Notes under the pieces: model-generated
What the model was told of the DNA's origin: nothing
Seen by the model: the letters and a program-made list of their open reading frames with translations, nothing else
Databases searched by the model: none
NCBI GenBank assembly: GCA_029547205.1
Contig: JAKPPT010000132.1
Span: 25,687-89,686 of the forward strand
Direction of reading: 5' to 3'
Origin: Spirochaetota bacterium
GTDB lineage: Bacteria > Spirochaetota > Spirochaetia > Treponematales > UBA12059
Length of the DNA stretch: 64,000 nt
Program-made: the position numbers and the translations under genes
Shown here: in pieces, positions 15,146-24,422 of the stretch
Layout: the number at the start of each line of letters is the position of its first letter
How positions within the stretch are numbered: position 1 is the stretch's first letter

Positions 15146-17365
15146 TCATAAGTTATGCACAATGAGAGCATCCTGAGACCACTGCCTGGTAATTTCTGTA
15201 ACCACAAACTCATCTTTAGTAAAAATAACATGTTGAAAACCAGTAAGCTCTTGAAATTTCTTTAACATAGCTATTGCAAGTTTAAGGCGATCAGCATCAA
15301 GTGCGGTAAAAGGTTCATCCCATAAAAAGAAACCGGGTTTCTGACGCTTTTTCTGTTTTGGTCGAACTTGCGAAGCTGATTTTGGTAATGAATCGGCAGT
15401 GACACCTTCTTCCCAGAGATAGCTACCCAAAAGCATTCTAAAACCAAGATAAAAAATATCCTGTGTCCCCTGTGATAATAGATTAACGGGACGAATTTCA
15501 TTCTGAATATCAGGCATTTTTATTTTTTCAGGATTGACGTCTGATACAATAATATTTTTAAATGATGGCACAATATCTGAAAAGTACATGTGTAAATCTT
15601 TTTTTATAAAATTAAGCTCTTGCTTCATTGTATGTGCAATTGCCTGCAAGATGTTCAGTACAATTGCCAGCGCCTCATTCTCTCTCGTAAGTTGATCAAG
15701 TTCGTTCTGGACTTCCTGCAGTTTGATCATAGCTTTATCATGAGCTTCTGCAGTATGATCAAATCCAGCAAGCAGCTTTACTAGTTCTGTCTGTTTTTGA
15801 ATTAGTGTATCTTTTTGCTGCAGCATTCTATTTTGATCGTACTCATATCTTTTTTTTGTTTCTTCGAGCCGGACGATTTCCTGTTTAATGCCAGCTACCT
15901 GCTGAGAACCACCCTGTGCTTCATGCTGTGCTTGTGGAAGAGAATTGAGAGCACGTTTTATGGCTTGCATTACTGCCAATAAACTCCCAATATGCTCGCT
16001 ATTTCCTGCAACATCATCTGGATAAGTAACCGCTATTCCAGCGGCATTAAAATCACTTATCGGTACTGTCTCAAGCGCTGTTTTATATAATGTTTTTAAT
16101 TCCATGCTAACAGTGTTTTTTCCCGAAGAAAATTTTCTGAGGGCTTGTTCGTGAGGTAAATTCAATTTTTGCAGCATTGCATTCTTTTGTTTTTGAACTG
16201 TTTCAATTTTTTGTAGATACTCAGAAAGACCACTTTGTTTAATTTCTTCTTCATGCAATTTAGCAAGTTTGTGAGCATCTTCAAAAATTCTTATTGAATT
16301 ATCTTCAAATATCCGTCTAATTTCTGCTATATAAGAATTACTTATCAAATAGCGCACAAGAACAGAAACGCTAGCAAGCAGCAAACATATAAACCCAGAT
16401 ATAAGTGCAATAAGTGTTTTTGAGGCTGCTCCGAAAACCAGTAATCCCACCCCAGCTAAACCTAAAACAACGCTAGCAACTATGTATGCTAAAAGCGATT
16501 TAATTTTAGGCTGCAAATATTTATAATTTTTAATTTTTTCTTCTTTTTTTTGATTTTCAATTGTCTTTTTTTCAATAGTTTCACGCAGTTCTGCTTCTGC
16601 ATTCAACATTTTCTCAATCTGCGCTGAATCAAAATCGCCATAAACAAGATCAAACTTTTGTTTTTTTTCAGTATATTCTTCAGCTCGCTGGAGCCATGCC
16701 TGAGCCTTTTCCCGTAACAAAACTATTGAGAGCGTTCGCTCCTGTTCTTTTAATGACACAAGGCGCTGATCAATGGTTTCTGTTTTTTGCTTTATTGCAG
16801 CAATCTCATCATTAATTTTTTTTATTGTAGCCAGATTATTTTTATATAAAACCGCATTTGGAATATAACTATTCAAAACGGTTTCAATGCTTTTAATTTC
16901 AGATTCTAACTGCTGTTTTGCTGCATGCTTTTCTTTAATCAAATTTCCATAAGAATCTTTTGCTCTACTCCCGGTATCGCGTGTTATTTCTGTTATGAGC
17001 GATTCAATATTTAAGGTTGTTTCTAAAAGTTTTGATTTTATAACACCACTATTTGCTGAACCGGAAAAATCAATTTGCAATCTACTTGAACGCACGACAT
17101 AAAAATTTTCAAGTTCTGCAAGCGATAATGATTTTTCTACTACTGATGGTTCAATACTCACTCGAAAGTTAGCACCATAACGATTGTTGAGCATCTGAAC
17201 CGTACTGCTGTTTGTCTGTCTGTCAAGCAATGCAAGAAACAGAGCATCCAGAACAGTTGTTTTCCCGGATTCATTTTTGCCCCAGAATACCGTACAGGGT
17301 TTAAATGAAAATTTATCATTGGTAAACCGTCCAAATTGCTGCAGTTGTAATGTTTCGAGCACCAT
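15146..17365 (-). CDS. YhaN/SbcC-like AAA ATPase with coiled coil and membrane hairpin
   Basis: A 739-residue Rad50/SbcC-like protein. Walker A is GKNESGKTTVLDALFLALLD near residue 30. Long coiled coils occupy about 145-280 and 360-590. The signature and Walker B region is at the C-terminus (RPVNLLSQGTQDIFYLGFRM, then FFLWDEPFTALDADRLKLAI). Unlike SbcC, two hydrophobic helices sit mid-protein (LLAYIVASVVLGLAGVGLLV, LIALISGFICLLLASVSVLV), as in Bacillus YhaN-type proteins. Its gene follows the YhaO-like nuclease by 32 bp, as expected for a Mre11-Rad50-like pair. Probable role: membrane-associated DNA end processing or repair. Confidence 0.82.
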   Translation of the reverse strand: MVLETLQLQQFGRFTNDKFSFKPCTVFWGKNESGKTTVLDALFLALLDRQTNSSTVQMLNNRYGANFRVSIEPSVVEKSLSLAELENFYVVRSSRLQIDFSGSANSGVIKSKLLETTLNIESLITEITRDTGSRAKDSYGNLIKEKHAAKQQLESEIKSIETVLNSYIPNAVLYKNNLATIKKINDEIAAIKQKTETIDQRLVSLKEQERTLSIVLLREKAQAWLQRAEEYTEKKQKFDLVYGDFDSAQIEKMLNAEAELRETIEKKTIENQKKEEKIKNYKYLQPKIKSLLAYIVASVVLGLAGVGLLVFGAASKTLIALISGFICLLLASVSVLVRYLISNSYIAEIRRIFEDNSIRIFEDAHKLAKLHEEEIKQSGLSEYLQKIETVQKQKNAMLQKLNLPHEQALRKFSSGKNTVSMELKTLYKTALETVPISDFNAAGIAVTYPDDVAGNSEHIGSLLAVMQAIKRALNSLPQAQHEAQGGSQQVAGIKQEIVRLEETKKRYEYDQNRMLQQKDTLIQKQTELVKLLAGFDHTAEAHDKAMIKLQEVQNELDQLTRENEALAIVLNILQAIAHTMKQELNFIKKDLHMYFSDIVPSFKNIIVSDVNPEKIKMPDIQNEIRPVNLLSQGTQDIFYLGFRMLLGSYLWEEGVTADSLPKSASQVRPKQKKRQKPGFFLWDEPFTALDADRLKLAIAMLKKFQELTGFQHVIFTKDEFVVTEITRQWSQDALIVHNL

Positions 17366-17397
17366 TGTACTACCTTCTTCTCAATTACATAATCATG

Positions 17398-18456
17398 TTA
17401 GCTAATCTTTTTTATGATTCGTTCAATAAAAAGACGCCGTGCGCAATCATAAATTTCATTTCTTTGCGGATCATTTTGCTTTTGTTTTTCTAATTCTCTG
17501 TTAAATGCTTCCCAAACAGGATTCTGTTCCAGAAGCGATGTTGTAACAAGATCATTTGAATTTATGGAAAACTTTATGCACTGAGGCTCAAGGACATTCC
17601 GTAATGTGGCAATAAGCTCATCCCGTTTACTGTCGCTCTGCACTACTCCATACAAATCAACATCGATATATTGATAAGATTTTTCCTCGATATGAAAATC
17701 CGGTAGTTCATTTTCAATGAAGAGATTTATTTTTGTATATGTTCCTCCCGAAACAAGCTCAATAAATTCTACAGCATCAGTCTGAGTATCATAGATAATG
17801 AAACCATGCTTCTCATTTTCACCTTTTCTCCATATTCGTGCTGAACCAGGATAGACATATGTTTTGGCTGTTATTGTTTTATGAATATGTCCAAGCAGCA
17901 TAAAATCAGCATCAAAAAGTTTTTCAAATCCTTGAGGAAACAAACAGTTTTCTGCTTCTTCTCGCACTGCGATATCAGCATGTGTACCATGAGCCAGAAT
18001 TATTCGCTTTGTTTCTTTTTCTGGCAGACTTGCATAGGCATACCACTCAGGGTTATCGAGATATGGTATTGCAATAAGTTCAAATTCTTTGTTTTTTGTA
18101 TATGACAGCGGATTTATCGGAGTTCTCTCACGTTGGGATCTCCTGTCGTATACCAGGGTTGTTTTTGTGCCAAAGCTTAAATGCTCTAATGAAGTTGCTG
18201 GCAATGCTCCATCAAAGTTTTTGATATCATGGTTACCTGCAATCCAGACTGCCATTTCGATTTTTGATGTGTCAATTATTTCTGCATATTCATTCCTCAA
18301 TGCTATTGCATCGTCCAGTGAATCAAATAGATCGCCTCCAATGAACAAGATTGCTGCCATGCTTTCAGCTTTTTTAACGAGTTCAGACAGCACATCAAGA
18401 CTCCATGCTTTTTCTGTTTTTGAAAGATGCAGATCCGCACACATTGCAATTTTCAT
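17398..18456 (-). CDS. YhaO/SbcD-like metallophosphoesterase (Mre11-type nuclease)
   Basis: About 352 residues. The calcineurin-like phosphoesterase motifs are in order: ADLHLSK (motif I), GGDLFDSLDDA (II), IAGNHDIKN (III), LAHGTHAD (IV) and LLGHIHKTI (V). A C-terminal capping region follows. ATG 18456 gives the expected MKIAMCADLHLS start; an in-frame ATG at 18465 would sit inside a TATAAT box that lies 7 nt before ATG 18456. Predicted Mn2+-dependent nuclease partner of the YhaN-like ATPase encoded next. No ribosome-binding site, so possibly leaderless. Confidence 0.85.
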   Translation of the reverse strand: MKIAMCADLHLSKTEKAWSLDVLSELVKKAESMAAILFIGGDLFDSLDDAIALRNEYAEIIDTSKIEMAVWIAGNHDIKNFDGALPATSLEHLSFGTKTTLVYDRRSQRERTPINPLSYTKNKEFELIAIPYLDNPEWYAYASLPEKETKRIILAHGTHADIAVREEAENCLFPQGFEKLFDADFMLLGHIHKTITAKTYVYPGSARIWRKGENEKHGFIIYDTQTDAVEFIELVSGGTYTKINLFIENELPDFHIEEKSYQYIDVDLYGVVQSDSKRDELIATLRNVLEPQCIKFSINSNDLVTTSLLEQNPVWEAFNRELEKQKQNDPQRNEIYDCARRLFIERIIKKIS

Positions 18457-18510
18457 AAAAGGCATTATACTCTAAAATGAAAATATTCGCTACAGCAAAG
18501 GATAACAGCC

Positions 18511-19521
18511 ATGGACGATATTTACTATATTATTAAATCAAGAGTATACGAACTTGCTCAGTATGCTGTAGAAGAACAGTATAAAATTCAACCTGCATGG
18601 ACGAGTTATGGGAGTGCGGGATATATTCGAGCACTTGAAGATTCCCGATACCATATGCTAATGCTTGCCTCTTCTTATGCACTTAATGATATCAACATGC
18701 TTGGTAACTATTATAGCTGGCTTGATATTTTGTTCAAACGTCTCAAACTTCCAGCCAATACCGCTTTCGATTCACTCAATACTGCAGCTGAAATTATTGA
18801 TACAAAATTGCGCCTTAATGACAGTATGAAAAATTTCGTCATAAGAATAACACAAAATTCTCACCATGTCAGTTCGGAATCTGTTTTGCAGCTTTCCAGG
18901 GAGGCTCAAGAATATTATAATTTTATCACAAAAGGGAACCAGCGGCAGGCAGTAAATTATATATTAGATATATACAAACAAGGAATGCAAATTATTGACA
19001 TTTACAATACAATATTTATACCGATACAAAGCTTAATAGGTAAATTATGGCATGAAGGCAAAATATCTGTTGGGGAAGAACATTACTGCACTGCGGTTAC
19101 GCAGGTAGCTCTTGCTAATCTGTATCAATTTTTCTTTACGGGAGAAAAAAAGCAACACAAACTCATTGCAGCTGCGGTATCGGGAGAATTACACGAGCTA
19201 CCTATTCGGTTTCTCGCAGATGTTTTTGAAATGCATAATTGGAACACTCACTATTATGGTGCAAGTACTCCGCTTCCAGCACTACTACAGGCAGTGAGTG
19301 AACACAAACCCAATTTACTGTGTCTGTCCGTAACAATGCCTTTTTTAGTTCCTGAATTAACCGAATATATTGCAACAATAAAAAAATCACACGCATCGCT
19401 TCCGATAATGGTAGGAGGAAGGCCTTTCTCCATAAACCAGGAGCTTTATAAAGCCGTCGGTGCTGATGCAGCTGCAGAAACTGCACTGCTTGCTCTTAAA
19501 AAAGCAGAAATGCTTTTATGA
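18511..19521 (+). CDS. CarH-like cobalamin-binding sensor protein (putative B12 photoreceptor)
   Basis: A 336-residue soluble protein. Residues 1-120 are an unrecognised helical domain. Residues 130-205 are a B12-binding helical bundle carrying W180-H181 and E190-H191, which is exactly the W-x9-EH signature of CarH-type photoreceptors with the neighbouring His that forms the light-induced bis-His adduct. Residues 216-336 are a Rossmann B12-binding domain with SGELHELPIRFLADVFE, where H228 is the lower axial ligand in an ExH motif, and the glycine-rich SLPIMVGGRPFSI loop. No HTH domain is present, so output must go through a partner, most likely the histidine kinase 16 bp downstream. Chromophore identity and light response are inferred. 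Confidence 0.8.
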   Translation: MDDIYYIIKSRVYELAQYAVEEQYKIQPAWTSYGSAGYIRALEDSRYHMLMLASSYALNDINMLGNYYSWLDILFKRLKLPANTAFDSLNTAAEIIDTKLRLNDSMKNFVIRITQNSHHVSSESVLQLSREAQEYYNFITKGNQRQAVNYILDIYKQGMQIIDIYNTIFIPIQSLIGKLWHEGKISVGEEHYCTAVTQVALANLYQFFFTGEKKQHKLIAAAVSGELHELPIRFLADVFEMHNWNTHYYGASTPLPALLQAVSEHKPNLLCLSVTMPFLVPELTEYIATIKKSHASLPIMVGGRPFSINQELYKAVGADAAAETALLALKKAEMLL

Positions 19522-19537
19522 CTAAAGGATTACGTTT

Positions 19538-20383
19538 ATGAACGATACACAAGAAAATCAATCTTCGAATAAAAATCAGATTGAAACATATCTTGGAGAG
19601 ATTAGCAAATTAAATAACGAGCTTATTAATATGCAGCGAGAGCTCAGCGCCAGCAACGCTGCACTCGCAAAGGCATTGGAATTTAAAAACCGATTTATTG
19701 GAATGGTTGTGCATGACCTTCGAAATCCTCTCACAATTATCAGCATGTATACTCAAACTATTAAAAGCAAAATAGATGAACCAAAACTAATTGAAGAATG
19801 TATAACAATCATTGAACATTCAGCAGATTTTATGGCAGAGCTCATTGAAAGCCTCCTCGATACAACGAGTCTTGAGTCTGGTTCTTTTAGCATTACCTTT
19901 TATAAAAACAATATTACAGAGCTCATAAAAAATACATTAAAACAAATGCAACCAATTGCTCAAAATCGCTCTATTCATATACATGAGCAACTTTCTGAAA
20001 TTGAACCTTTTTACTTTGATGCATTTAGAATTGAACAGGTGATTACCAACATTATAAGTAATGCGCTTAAATACACACCTACAGATGGAAATGTTTACAT
20101 ATCAGTAAAAGATAATAGTGAAACAGTTGTAATAGTTGTTAAGGATACTGGCATAGGTATACCAGAAGAAGAACAGCATAAAACATTTACGTTTTTTGGA
20201 AGAACCACAAATCAGAGCCCTCATGGAGATAAATCGGTAGGTCTCGGTCTTGCAGTCTGCAAACACATTATAGAAGCGCATGATGGAACCATAGAGCTCA
20301 CCAGCAAAGCAAGTGAAGGAACAACTATTACTATTTTGTTACCAAAACTACCTCGTAGAGCCATGGATTTAGCAGACAAATGA
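19538..20383 (+). CDS. Soluble histidine kinase without a sensor domain
   Basis: A 281-residue kinase. A coiled coil (residues 15-50) leads into HisKA with H59 in GMVVHDLRNPLTIISMYTQ, then HATPase_c with N box (IEQVITNIISNALKYT), G1 (VVKDTGIGIPEEEQ), F box (FTFFGR) and G2 (GDKSVGLGLAVCKHIIEAH). There is no TM helix, PAS or GAF domain, so it must receive its input from another protein; the CarH-like protein encoded immediately before is the obvious candidate. It overlaps aroB by ATGA. No cognate receiver is in this operon. Confidence 0.88.
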   Translation: MNDTQENQSSNKNQIETYLGEISKLNNELINMQRELSASNAALAKALEFKNRFIGMVVHDLRNPLTIISMYTQTIKSKIDEPKLIEECITIIEHSADFMAELIESLLDTTSLESGSFSITFYKNNITELIKNTLKQMQPIAQNRSIHIHEQLSEIEPFYFDAFRIEQVITNIISNALKYTPTDGNVYISVKDNSETVVIVVKDTGIGIPEEEQHKTFTFFGRTTNQSPHGDKSVGLGLAVCKHIIEAHDGTIELTSKASEGTTITILLPKLPRRAMDLADK

Positions 20384-21372
20384 AACTACTTCCCTTTCCT
20401 CATCATGCTCACACAGCAATACAGGAATTAATTAACACACAACGCTGTGTCATTATTATTGATAAAAACATTACTAAATGCTATCACATACCATTTGATA
20501 GAGAAAACCTACTCATACTCCCTCAAGGTGAATGCGCTAAAAGTTTTACCACTGTAAAGAAAATACTAAAAAAAATTACAAGATCCCAATTTGACCGCTC
20601 ATGCAGCCTTATTGGTATTGGTGGAGGCGCACTCTGTGATACAGTAGGGTTTACAGCCTCAATCTATATGCGCGGGATATCTGCTGTTTATGTCCCGACA
20701 ACACTACTGGCACAAATAGATGCAGCATACGGAGGGAAAACTGCAATTAACTTTATGGGTATAAAAAACCTTGTTGGAACATTTCATAATCCTCATAAAA
20801 TTATATCTGACAGCGCGTTTATAGAAAGCCAGAATACTCGTGAATATTACTCTGGGTTAGGAGAAGTTCTTAAATATGCTATTGGTTTTGATAGTGAACT
20901 TTTTTCAACTGTAAAAAATAATTATGAATCAATAATACAAAGAGACACTCATGTTCTGGATACCATTATTACAACGTGTACTTCGATTAAGGATTCAATT
21001 GTTAAACATGACATGTATGACGCTCATGTGCGTAAAAAGCTTAACCTTGGTCATACATTCGGTCACGCATATGAACAGGCCATCCATCTTTCACATGGAC
21101 ATGCTGTAGCACTTGGAATTGTGGCATCATCTATACTTTCTAAAAACATGGGCATTTTGCCAGCCAATGATTTTTTTGAAATTATCAATTGCATGAAGCT
21201 CTATGGTTTTAACACAAGCCTTCCCAGGCTTACCAAAAAAATGAAAACATTGCTTATACATGATAAAAAAATTTTAAACAAAACTATAGATTTTATTATT
21301 ATCGAAAAAATTGGTAAAACAGATATAATAAACCTCGAGCTTACTAAAGTCTTGGAACTTGTTTATGGATAA
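20380..21372 (+). CDS. aroB: 3-dehydroquinate synthase
   Basis: A 330-residue enzyme, shorter than the usual 350-360. It converts DAHP to 3-dehydroquinate with NAD+ and a divalent metal. Motifs: IGIGGGALCDTVGFTASIYM (NAD/phosphate), VPTTLLAQIDAAYGGKTAIN, NLVGTFHNPHKI, GLGEVLKYAIGFD, and the metal-ligand histidines in LNLGHTFGHAYE and LSHGHAVALGI. It starts inside the kinase stop codon (ATGA) and overlaps aroK by 8 nt, so translation of sensor and pathway genes is coupled. N-terminal domain is short but the active site is complete. Confidence 0.95.
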   Translation: MKLLPFPHHAHTAIQELINTQRCVIIIDKNITKCYHIPFDRENLLILPQGECAKSFTTVKKILKKITRSQFDRSCSLIGIGGGALCDTVGFTASIYMRGISAVYVPTTLLAQIDAAYGGKTAINFMGIKNLVGTFHNPHKIISDSAFIESQNTREYYSGLGEVLKYAIGFDSELFSTVKNNYESIIQRDTHVLDTIITTCTSIKDSIVKHDMYDAHVRKKLNLGHTFGHAYEQAIHLSHGHAVALGIVASSILSKNMGILPANDFFEIINCMKLYGFNTSLPRLTKKMKTLLIHDKKILNKTIDFIIIEKIGKTDIINLELTKVLELVYG

Positions 21373-22015
21373 ACTATACTATAAATTTTTATCGCAAATA
21401 AGATATAAAACTAACACTGTACGCGCAAAACCATACCATAAAAAAAGAAACCATACCCCTTGTTATTTTTTTGTCTGCCTACTAGGCTTTATGGGAAGCG
21501 GCAAAACAACATTTGGCAAAAAACTGGCAAATTCATTGAATGCTATTTTCATAGATACCGATTCACTTATCGAAGAAAAAGAACACATGAGTATTCCTTC
21601 AATTTTTGAAACCAGAGGGGAACCATATTTTCGAATGCTGGAATATAAAACAGTACAATCAATTTTTACTAAAACTAATGTATATACCACGAATTTTAAA
21701 AATAAAACCAGCCAATGCAAAAACAAGTGGCAACAAAATATTATAATTATTTCACTTGGAGGCGGGACCATACAAGCTACAAACATACGAAAACTATTTC
21801 GTAGTAATGCTTACAAGACACTTACCATCTGGTTGTCATGCCCTCTCCCGATTATCAAGCAACGATTATTCTATACTAACAACCGGCCGCTCTTTAACGC
21901 ATTTAGGAATTCTGTAAAGCTTAATAAGCTGTATAAAAAACGTTTGCGCCTCTATAAAAGTTCTAAACAGATAACGCTCTATCAAAAGCAAACACAGAAT
22001 TGGAGTATTCCATGA
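21365..22015 (+). CDS. aroK: Shikimate kinase with N-terminal extension
   Basis: 216 residues. A basic, aromatic extension of about 37 residues precedes the kinase core. The core has Walker A GFMGSGKTTFGKKLA, shikimate-binding DTDSLIE and RGEPYFRMLE, SLGGGT, and the lid RPLF. It phosphorylates shikimate at O3. ATG 21365 overlaps the aroB end (GGAAC before it); starting nearer the core has no better ribosome-binding site. Composition is unusually AT/Lys/Asn-rich compared with aroA and aroC. The insert around residues 100-115 (NFKNKTSQCKNKWQQN) is not typical. It overlaps aroA by ATGA. Confidence 0.9.
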   Translation: MDKLYYKFLSQIRYKTNTVRAKPYHKKRNHTPCYFFVCLLGFMGSGKTTFGKKLANSLNAIFIDTDSLIEEKEHMSIPSIFETRGEPYFRMLEYKTVQSIFTKTNVYTTNFKNKTSQCKNKWQQNIIIISLGGGTIQATNIRKLFRSNAYKTLTIWLSCPLPIIKQRLFYTNNRPLFNAFRNSVKLNKLYKKRLRLYKSSKQITLYQKQTQNWSIP

Positions 22016-23448
22016 AAACACATGCAACAATTCTGTGCAAACAATTTACTCCGCAGGGAATTATTTCGGTTCCTCCTTCTAAAAGCATTGCACAACGCGC
22101 ACTGATACTCGCAAGTTTTTCCGAAACGCCTTCACAGGTAGAGCATATTGGTTCAAGTGCCGATGTCAATGCCTGTATCGACGTACTTACCAATCTTGGT
22201 GCCACAATTCGTCATATCGATCCGACGTCAAAACCCCGCTCACAAAATGATACGGATAACCATAATGCCAAAGATCCATACCGATCAGTTACCATTAAAC
22301 CTATCGAGCTGCAAAAATTTTCCACTCCACTAACTATACAGGCTCAAGAGTCAGCCACGTTAGCTCGTATGCTTTCCTGTATAGTTCCTGGTTTGTTTAC
22401 CAAATTAAACATTGCGCGTGAGTCGTGTTCTGCAGTGATTACCGGAACCGGAACCCTCCTTAAACGTCCCATGAATAAAACCGCAATGTTTCTTGAAACA
22501 CTTGGACTTGATGTCTCCCTGCGTGAACATAAATGGCTTCCCATGAAATTGCAGGGTAACTTTAGACCAGGATCGCATCACATTAATGAACTCGACAGCT
22601 CTCAACCTGTTTCAGGAGCAATTATCGGGCTGTCATTACTGGATAGTGACAGTAAAATTTATATAAGAGAACAGCCGAGCATTCCCTATTCATTACTCAC
22701 AGCACATCTTGCGAACCTTTTTGGAGCACAGATTACATATGATATACAAAACGCTATGTGGCACATTAAAGGAGTACAATCATTGCATGGCATTACCTAT
22801 CGTGTTGAGAGTGATTGGAGTGCAGCATCGCTCTGGCTTGCTGCTGCAGCCTTACATGGCTCGATTACCATAAAAAACATCAACCTGGCGAGTCATCAAC
22901 CTGACAGACAAATTTTGGAACTGCTTGATAGCTACGGTGCGGATATTACAATTACATCAGCTAATTCAAATGAATCAGCACAATCATCTTTACGCAATAG
23001 CAATAACTGCACGCTCTCTCTTACAGCTAACAATCGCAGAGCATTTACGTTTGATTGCAGGGATACACCCGATTTATTTCCATCAGCCTGTTTGCTCGCT
23101 GCTGGCTGCACAGAAACAAGCACCATACATGGTTTAAAAAATATTACAGGGAAAGAGAGCAATCGCGTGGAAACACTCATAACAATACTTAAAAAGCTTG
23201 GCGCTTCCTGTTCACTCAGTGATAGCACCTTAAAGATAAAGGGGATTTCGCACTTTAAGAACGCTGAACTGGTACTCCCTCCAGATCACCGAATGTGTAT
23301 GTTCGCTCTTCTCGCTGCATGCAACCTTGCAGCTGATGCATCACTACATCTTACTATTGCAAACGGTGGTTCTTTTGAAGAGGTAATTGCAAAATCATAC
23401 CCTGATTTTCTCAATCACTACATGCTTGTTGGAGGATTACTGTCATGA
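22012..23448 (+). CDS. aroA: 3-phosphoshikimate 1-carboxyvinyltransferase (EPSP synthase)
   Basis: A 478-residue enzyme, somewhat longer than average (about 430). PEP + shikimate-3-phosphate to EPSP + Pi. Motifs: SVPPSKSIAQRALILASFS at the N-terminus, GTGTLLKRPMN, SSQPVSGAIIGLSLL, VESDWSAASLWLAAAALHG, DTPDLFPSACLLAAGC, GKESNRVETL, and DHRMCMFALLAACNL. A Ser/Asn-rich insertion around residues 315-335 and another at 75-90 account for the extra length. ATG 22012 with TTGGAG upstream and overlap with the aroK stop. Third gene of the aro cluster. Confidence 0.95.
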   Translation: MKTHATILCKQFTPQGIISVPPSKSIAQRALILASFSETPSQVEHIGSSADVNACIDVLTNLGATIRHIDPTSKPRSQNDTDNHNAKDPYRSVTIKPIELQKFSTPLTIQAQESATLARMLSCIVPGLFTKLNIARESCSAVITGTGTLLKRPMNKTAMFLETLGLDVSLREHKWLPMKLQGNFRPGSHHINELDSSQPVSGAIIGLSLLDSDSKIYIREQPSIPYSLLTAHLANLFGAQITYDIQNAMWHIKGVQSLHGITYRVESDWSAASLWLAAAALHGSITIKNINLASHQPDRQILELLDSYGADITITSANSNESAQSSLRNSNNCTLSLTANNRRAFTFDCRDTPDLFPSACLLAAGCTETSTIHGLKNITGKESNRVETLITILKKLGASCSLSDSTLKIKGISHFKNAELVLPPDHRMCMFALLAACNLAADASLHLTIANGGSFEEVIAKSYPDFLNHYMLVGGLLS

Positions 23449-24422
23449 ATAGTTTTGGCAAATTTTTGCGTATCATGATCTTTGGTGAATCACACGGACC
23501 TGTTATTGGTGTGACCATTGATGGTGTACCGCCAGGCATTGCTTTTTCTCCAGAGCATATGCAAGCAGACCTCGATCGCCGGCGCGGAGGAAAACCGGGC
23601 ACAACACATCGCAGCGAACCCGATAAACCAAGAATTATTAGCGGTATCTATCAAGAAAAAACTACAGGCGCACCGCTTACTATTATCATTGAAAACACAG
23701 ATCAGGACAGTTCACACTATAAGAACATAAGTAATCATCCGAGGCCGAGCCACAGTGATTTTGCTGCACGAATAAAATATAACAATTGCAATGATCCGCG
23801 TGGCGGAGGACACCTATCTGGAAGACTCACTGCTCCACTCGTTTGTGCTGGTTCACTTGCAAAACTGGTCATTGCACCAATTACCGTAACGGCATGTATT
23901 CTGGATGAAGCAATCGTACGCCAAAAGGCTCTGACAGGAGCAGCACAAGGCGATTCCGTTGGTGCGATGCTCGAAGTAGTAATTAAAGGTGTACAGCCAG
24001 GGCTTGGTGAGCCATGGTTCGATTCGCTCGAATCACTTCTGGCACATGCTGTGTTTTCGATACCAGGCATTAAAGGAATTGAGTTTGGTGCAGGTTTTCT
24101 TGCTGCATCCATGCATGGCAGTGAGTATAATGACCGAATTCTCGACGCAACAGGAAAGACTGCAACCAATCACGATGGAGGTATTACAGGTGGCATCAGC
24201 AATGGCAACGACATTGTATTCCGGGTGGCTGTAAAGCCAACGCCCAGTATTGGAGTACCGCAAGAAACCTATTCGTTTGACCACAATGAGCCCAGGCTGC
24301 TTTCTATTGAGGGAAGACACGATGCATGCTTTGCTCTCAGGCTCCCCCCCGTACTTGAAGCAGTAAGCGCTCTTGTGCTAGCGGATCTTATTATCGCTCA
24401 AAACGCTCATCAGCACGTTTAA
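23445..24422 (+). CDS. aroC: Chorismate synthase
   Basis: A 325-residue enzyme, shorter than the common 350-390. It removes phosphate from EPSP to give chorismate using reduced FMN. Motifs: FGKFLRIMIFGESHGPVIGV, DLDRRRGGKPGTTHR, RPSHSDFAARIKYN, DPRGGGHLSGRLTAPLVCAG, and GGISNGNDIVFRVAVKPTPS. The conserved RPGHAD is RPSHSD and RSSARETA is HLSGRLTA, divergences worth noting. It overlaps aroA by ATGA. Its TAA stop overlaps the alaS stop on the other strand (shared TTAA). Confidence 0.93.
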   Translation: MNSFGKFLRIMIFGESHGPVIGVTIDGVPPGIAFSPEHMQADLDRRRGGKPGTTHRSEPDKPRIISGIYQEKTTGAPLTIIIENTDQDSSHYKNISNHPRPSHSDFAARIKYNNCNDPRGGGHLSGRLTAPLVCAGSLAKLVIAPITVTACILDEAIVRQKALTGAAQGDSVGAMLEVVIKGVQPGLGEPWFDSLESLLAHAVFSIPGIKGIEFGAGFLAASMHGSEYNDRILDATGKTATNHDGGITGGISNGNDIVFRVAVKPTPSIGVPQETYSFDHNEPRLLSIEGRHDACFALRLPPVLEAVSALVLADLIIAQNAHQHV

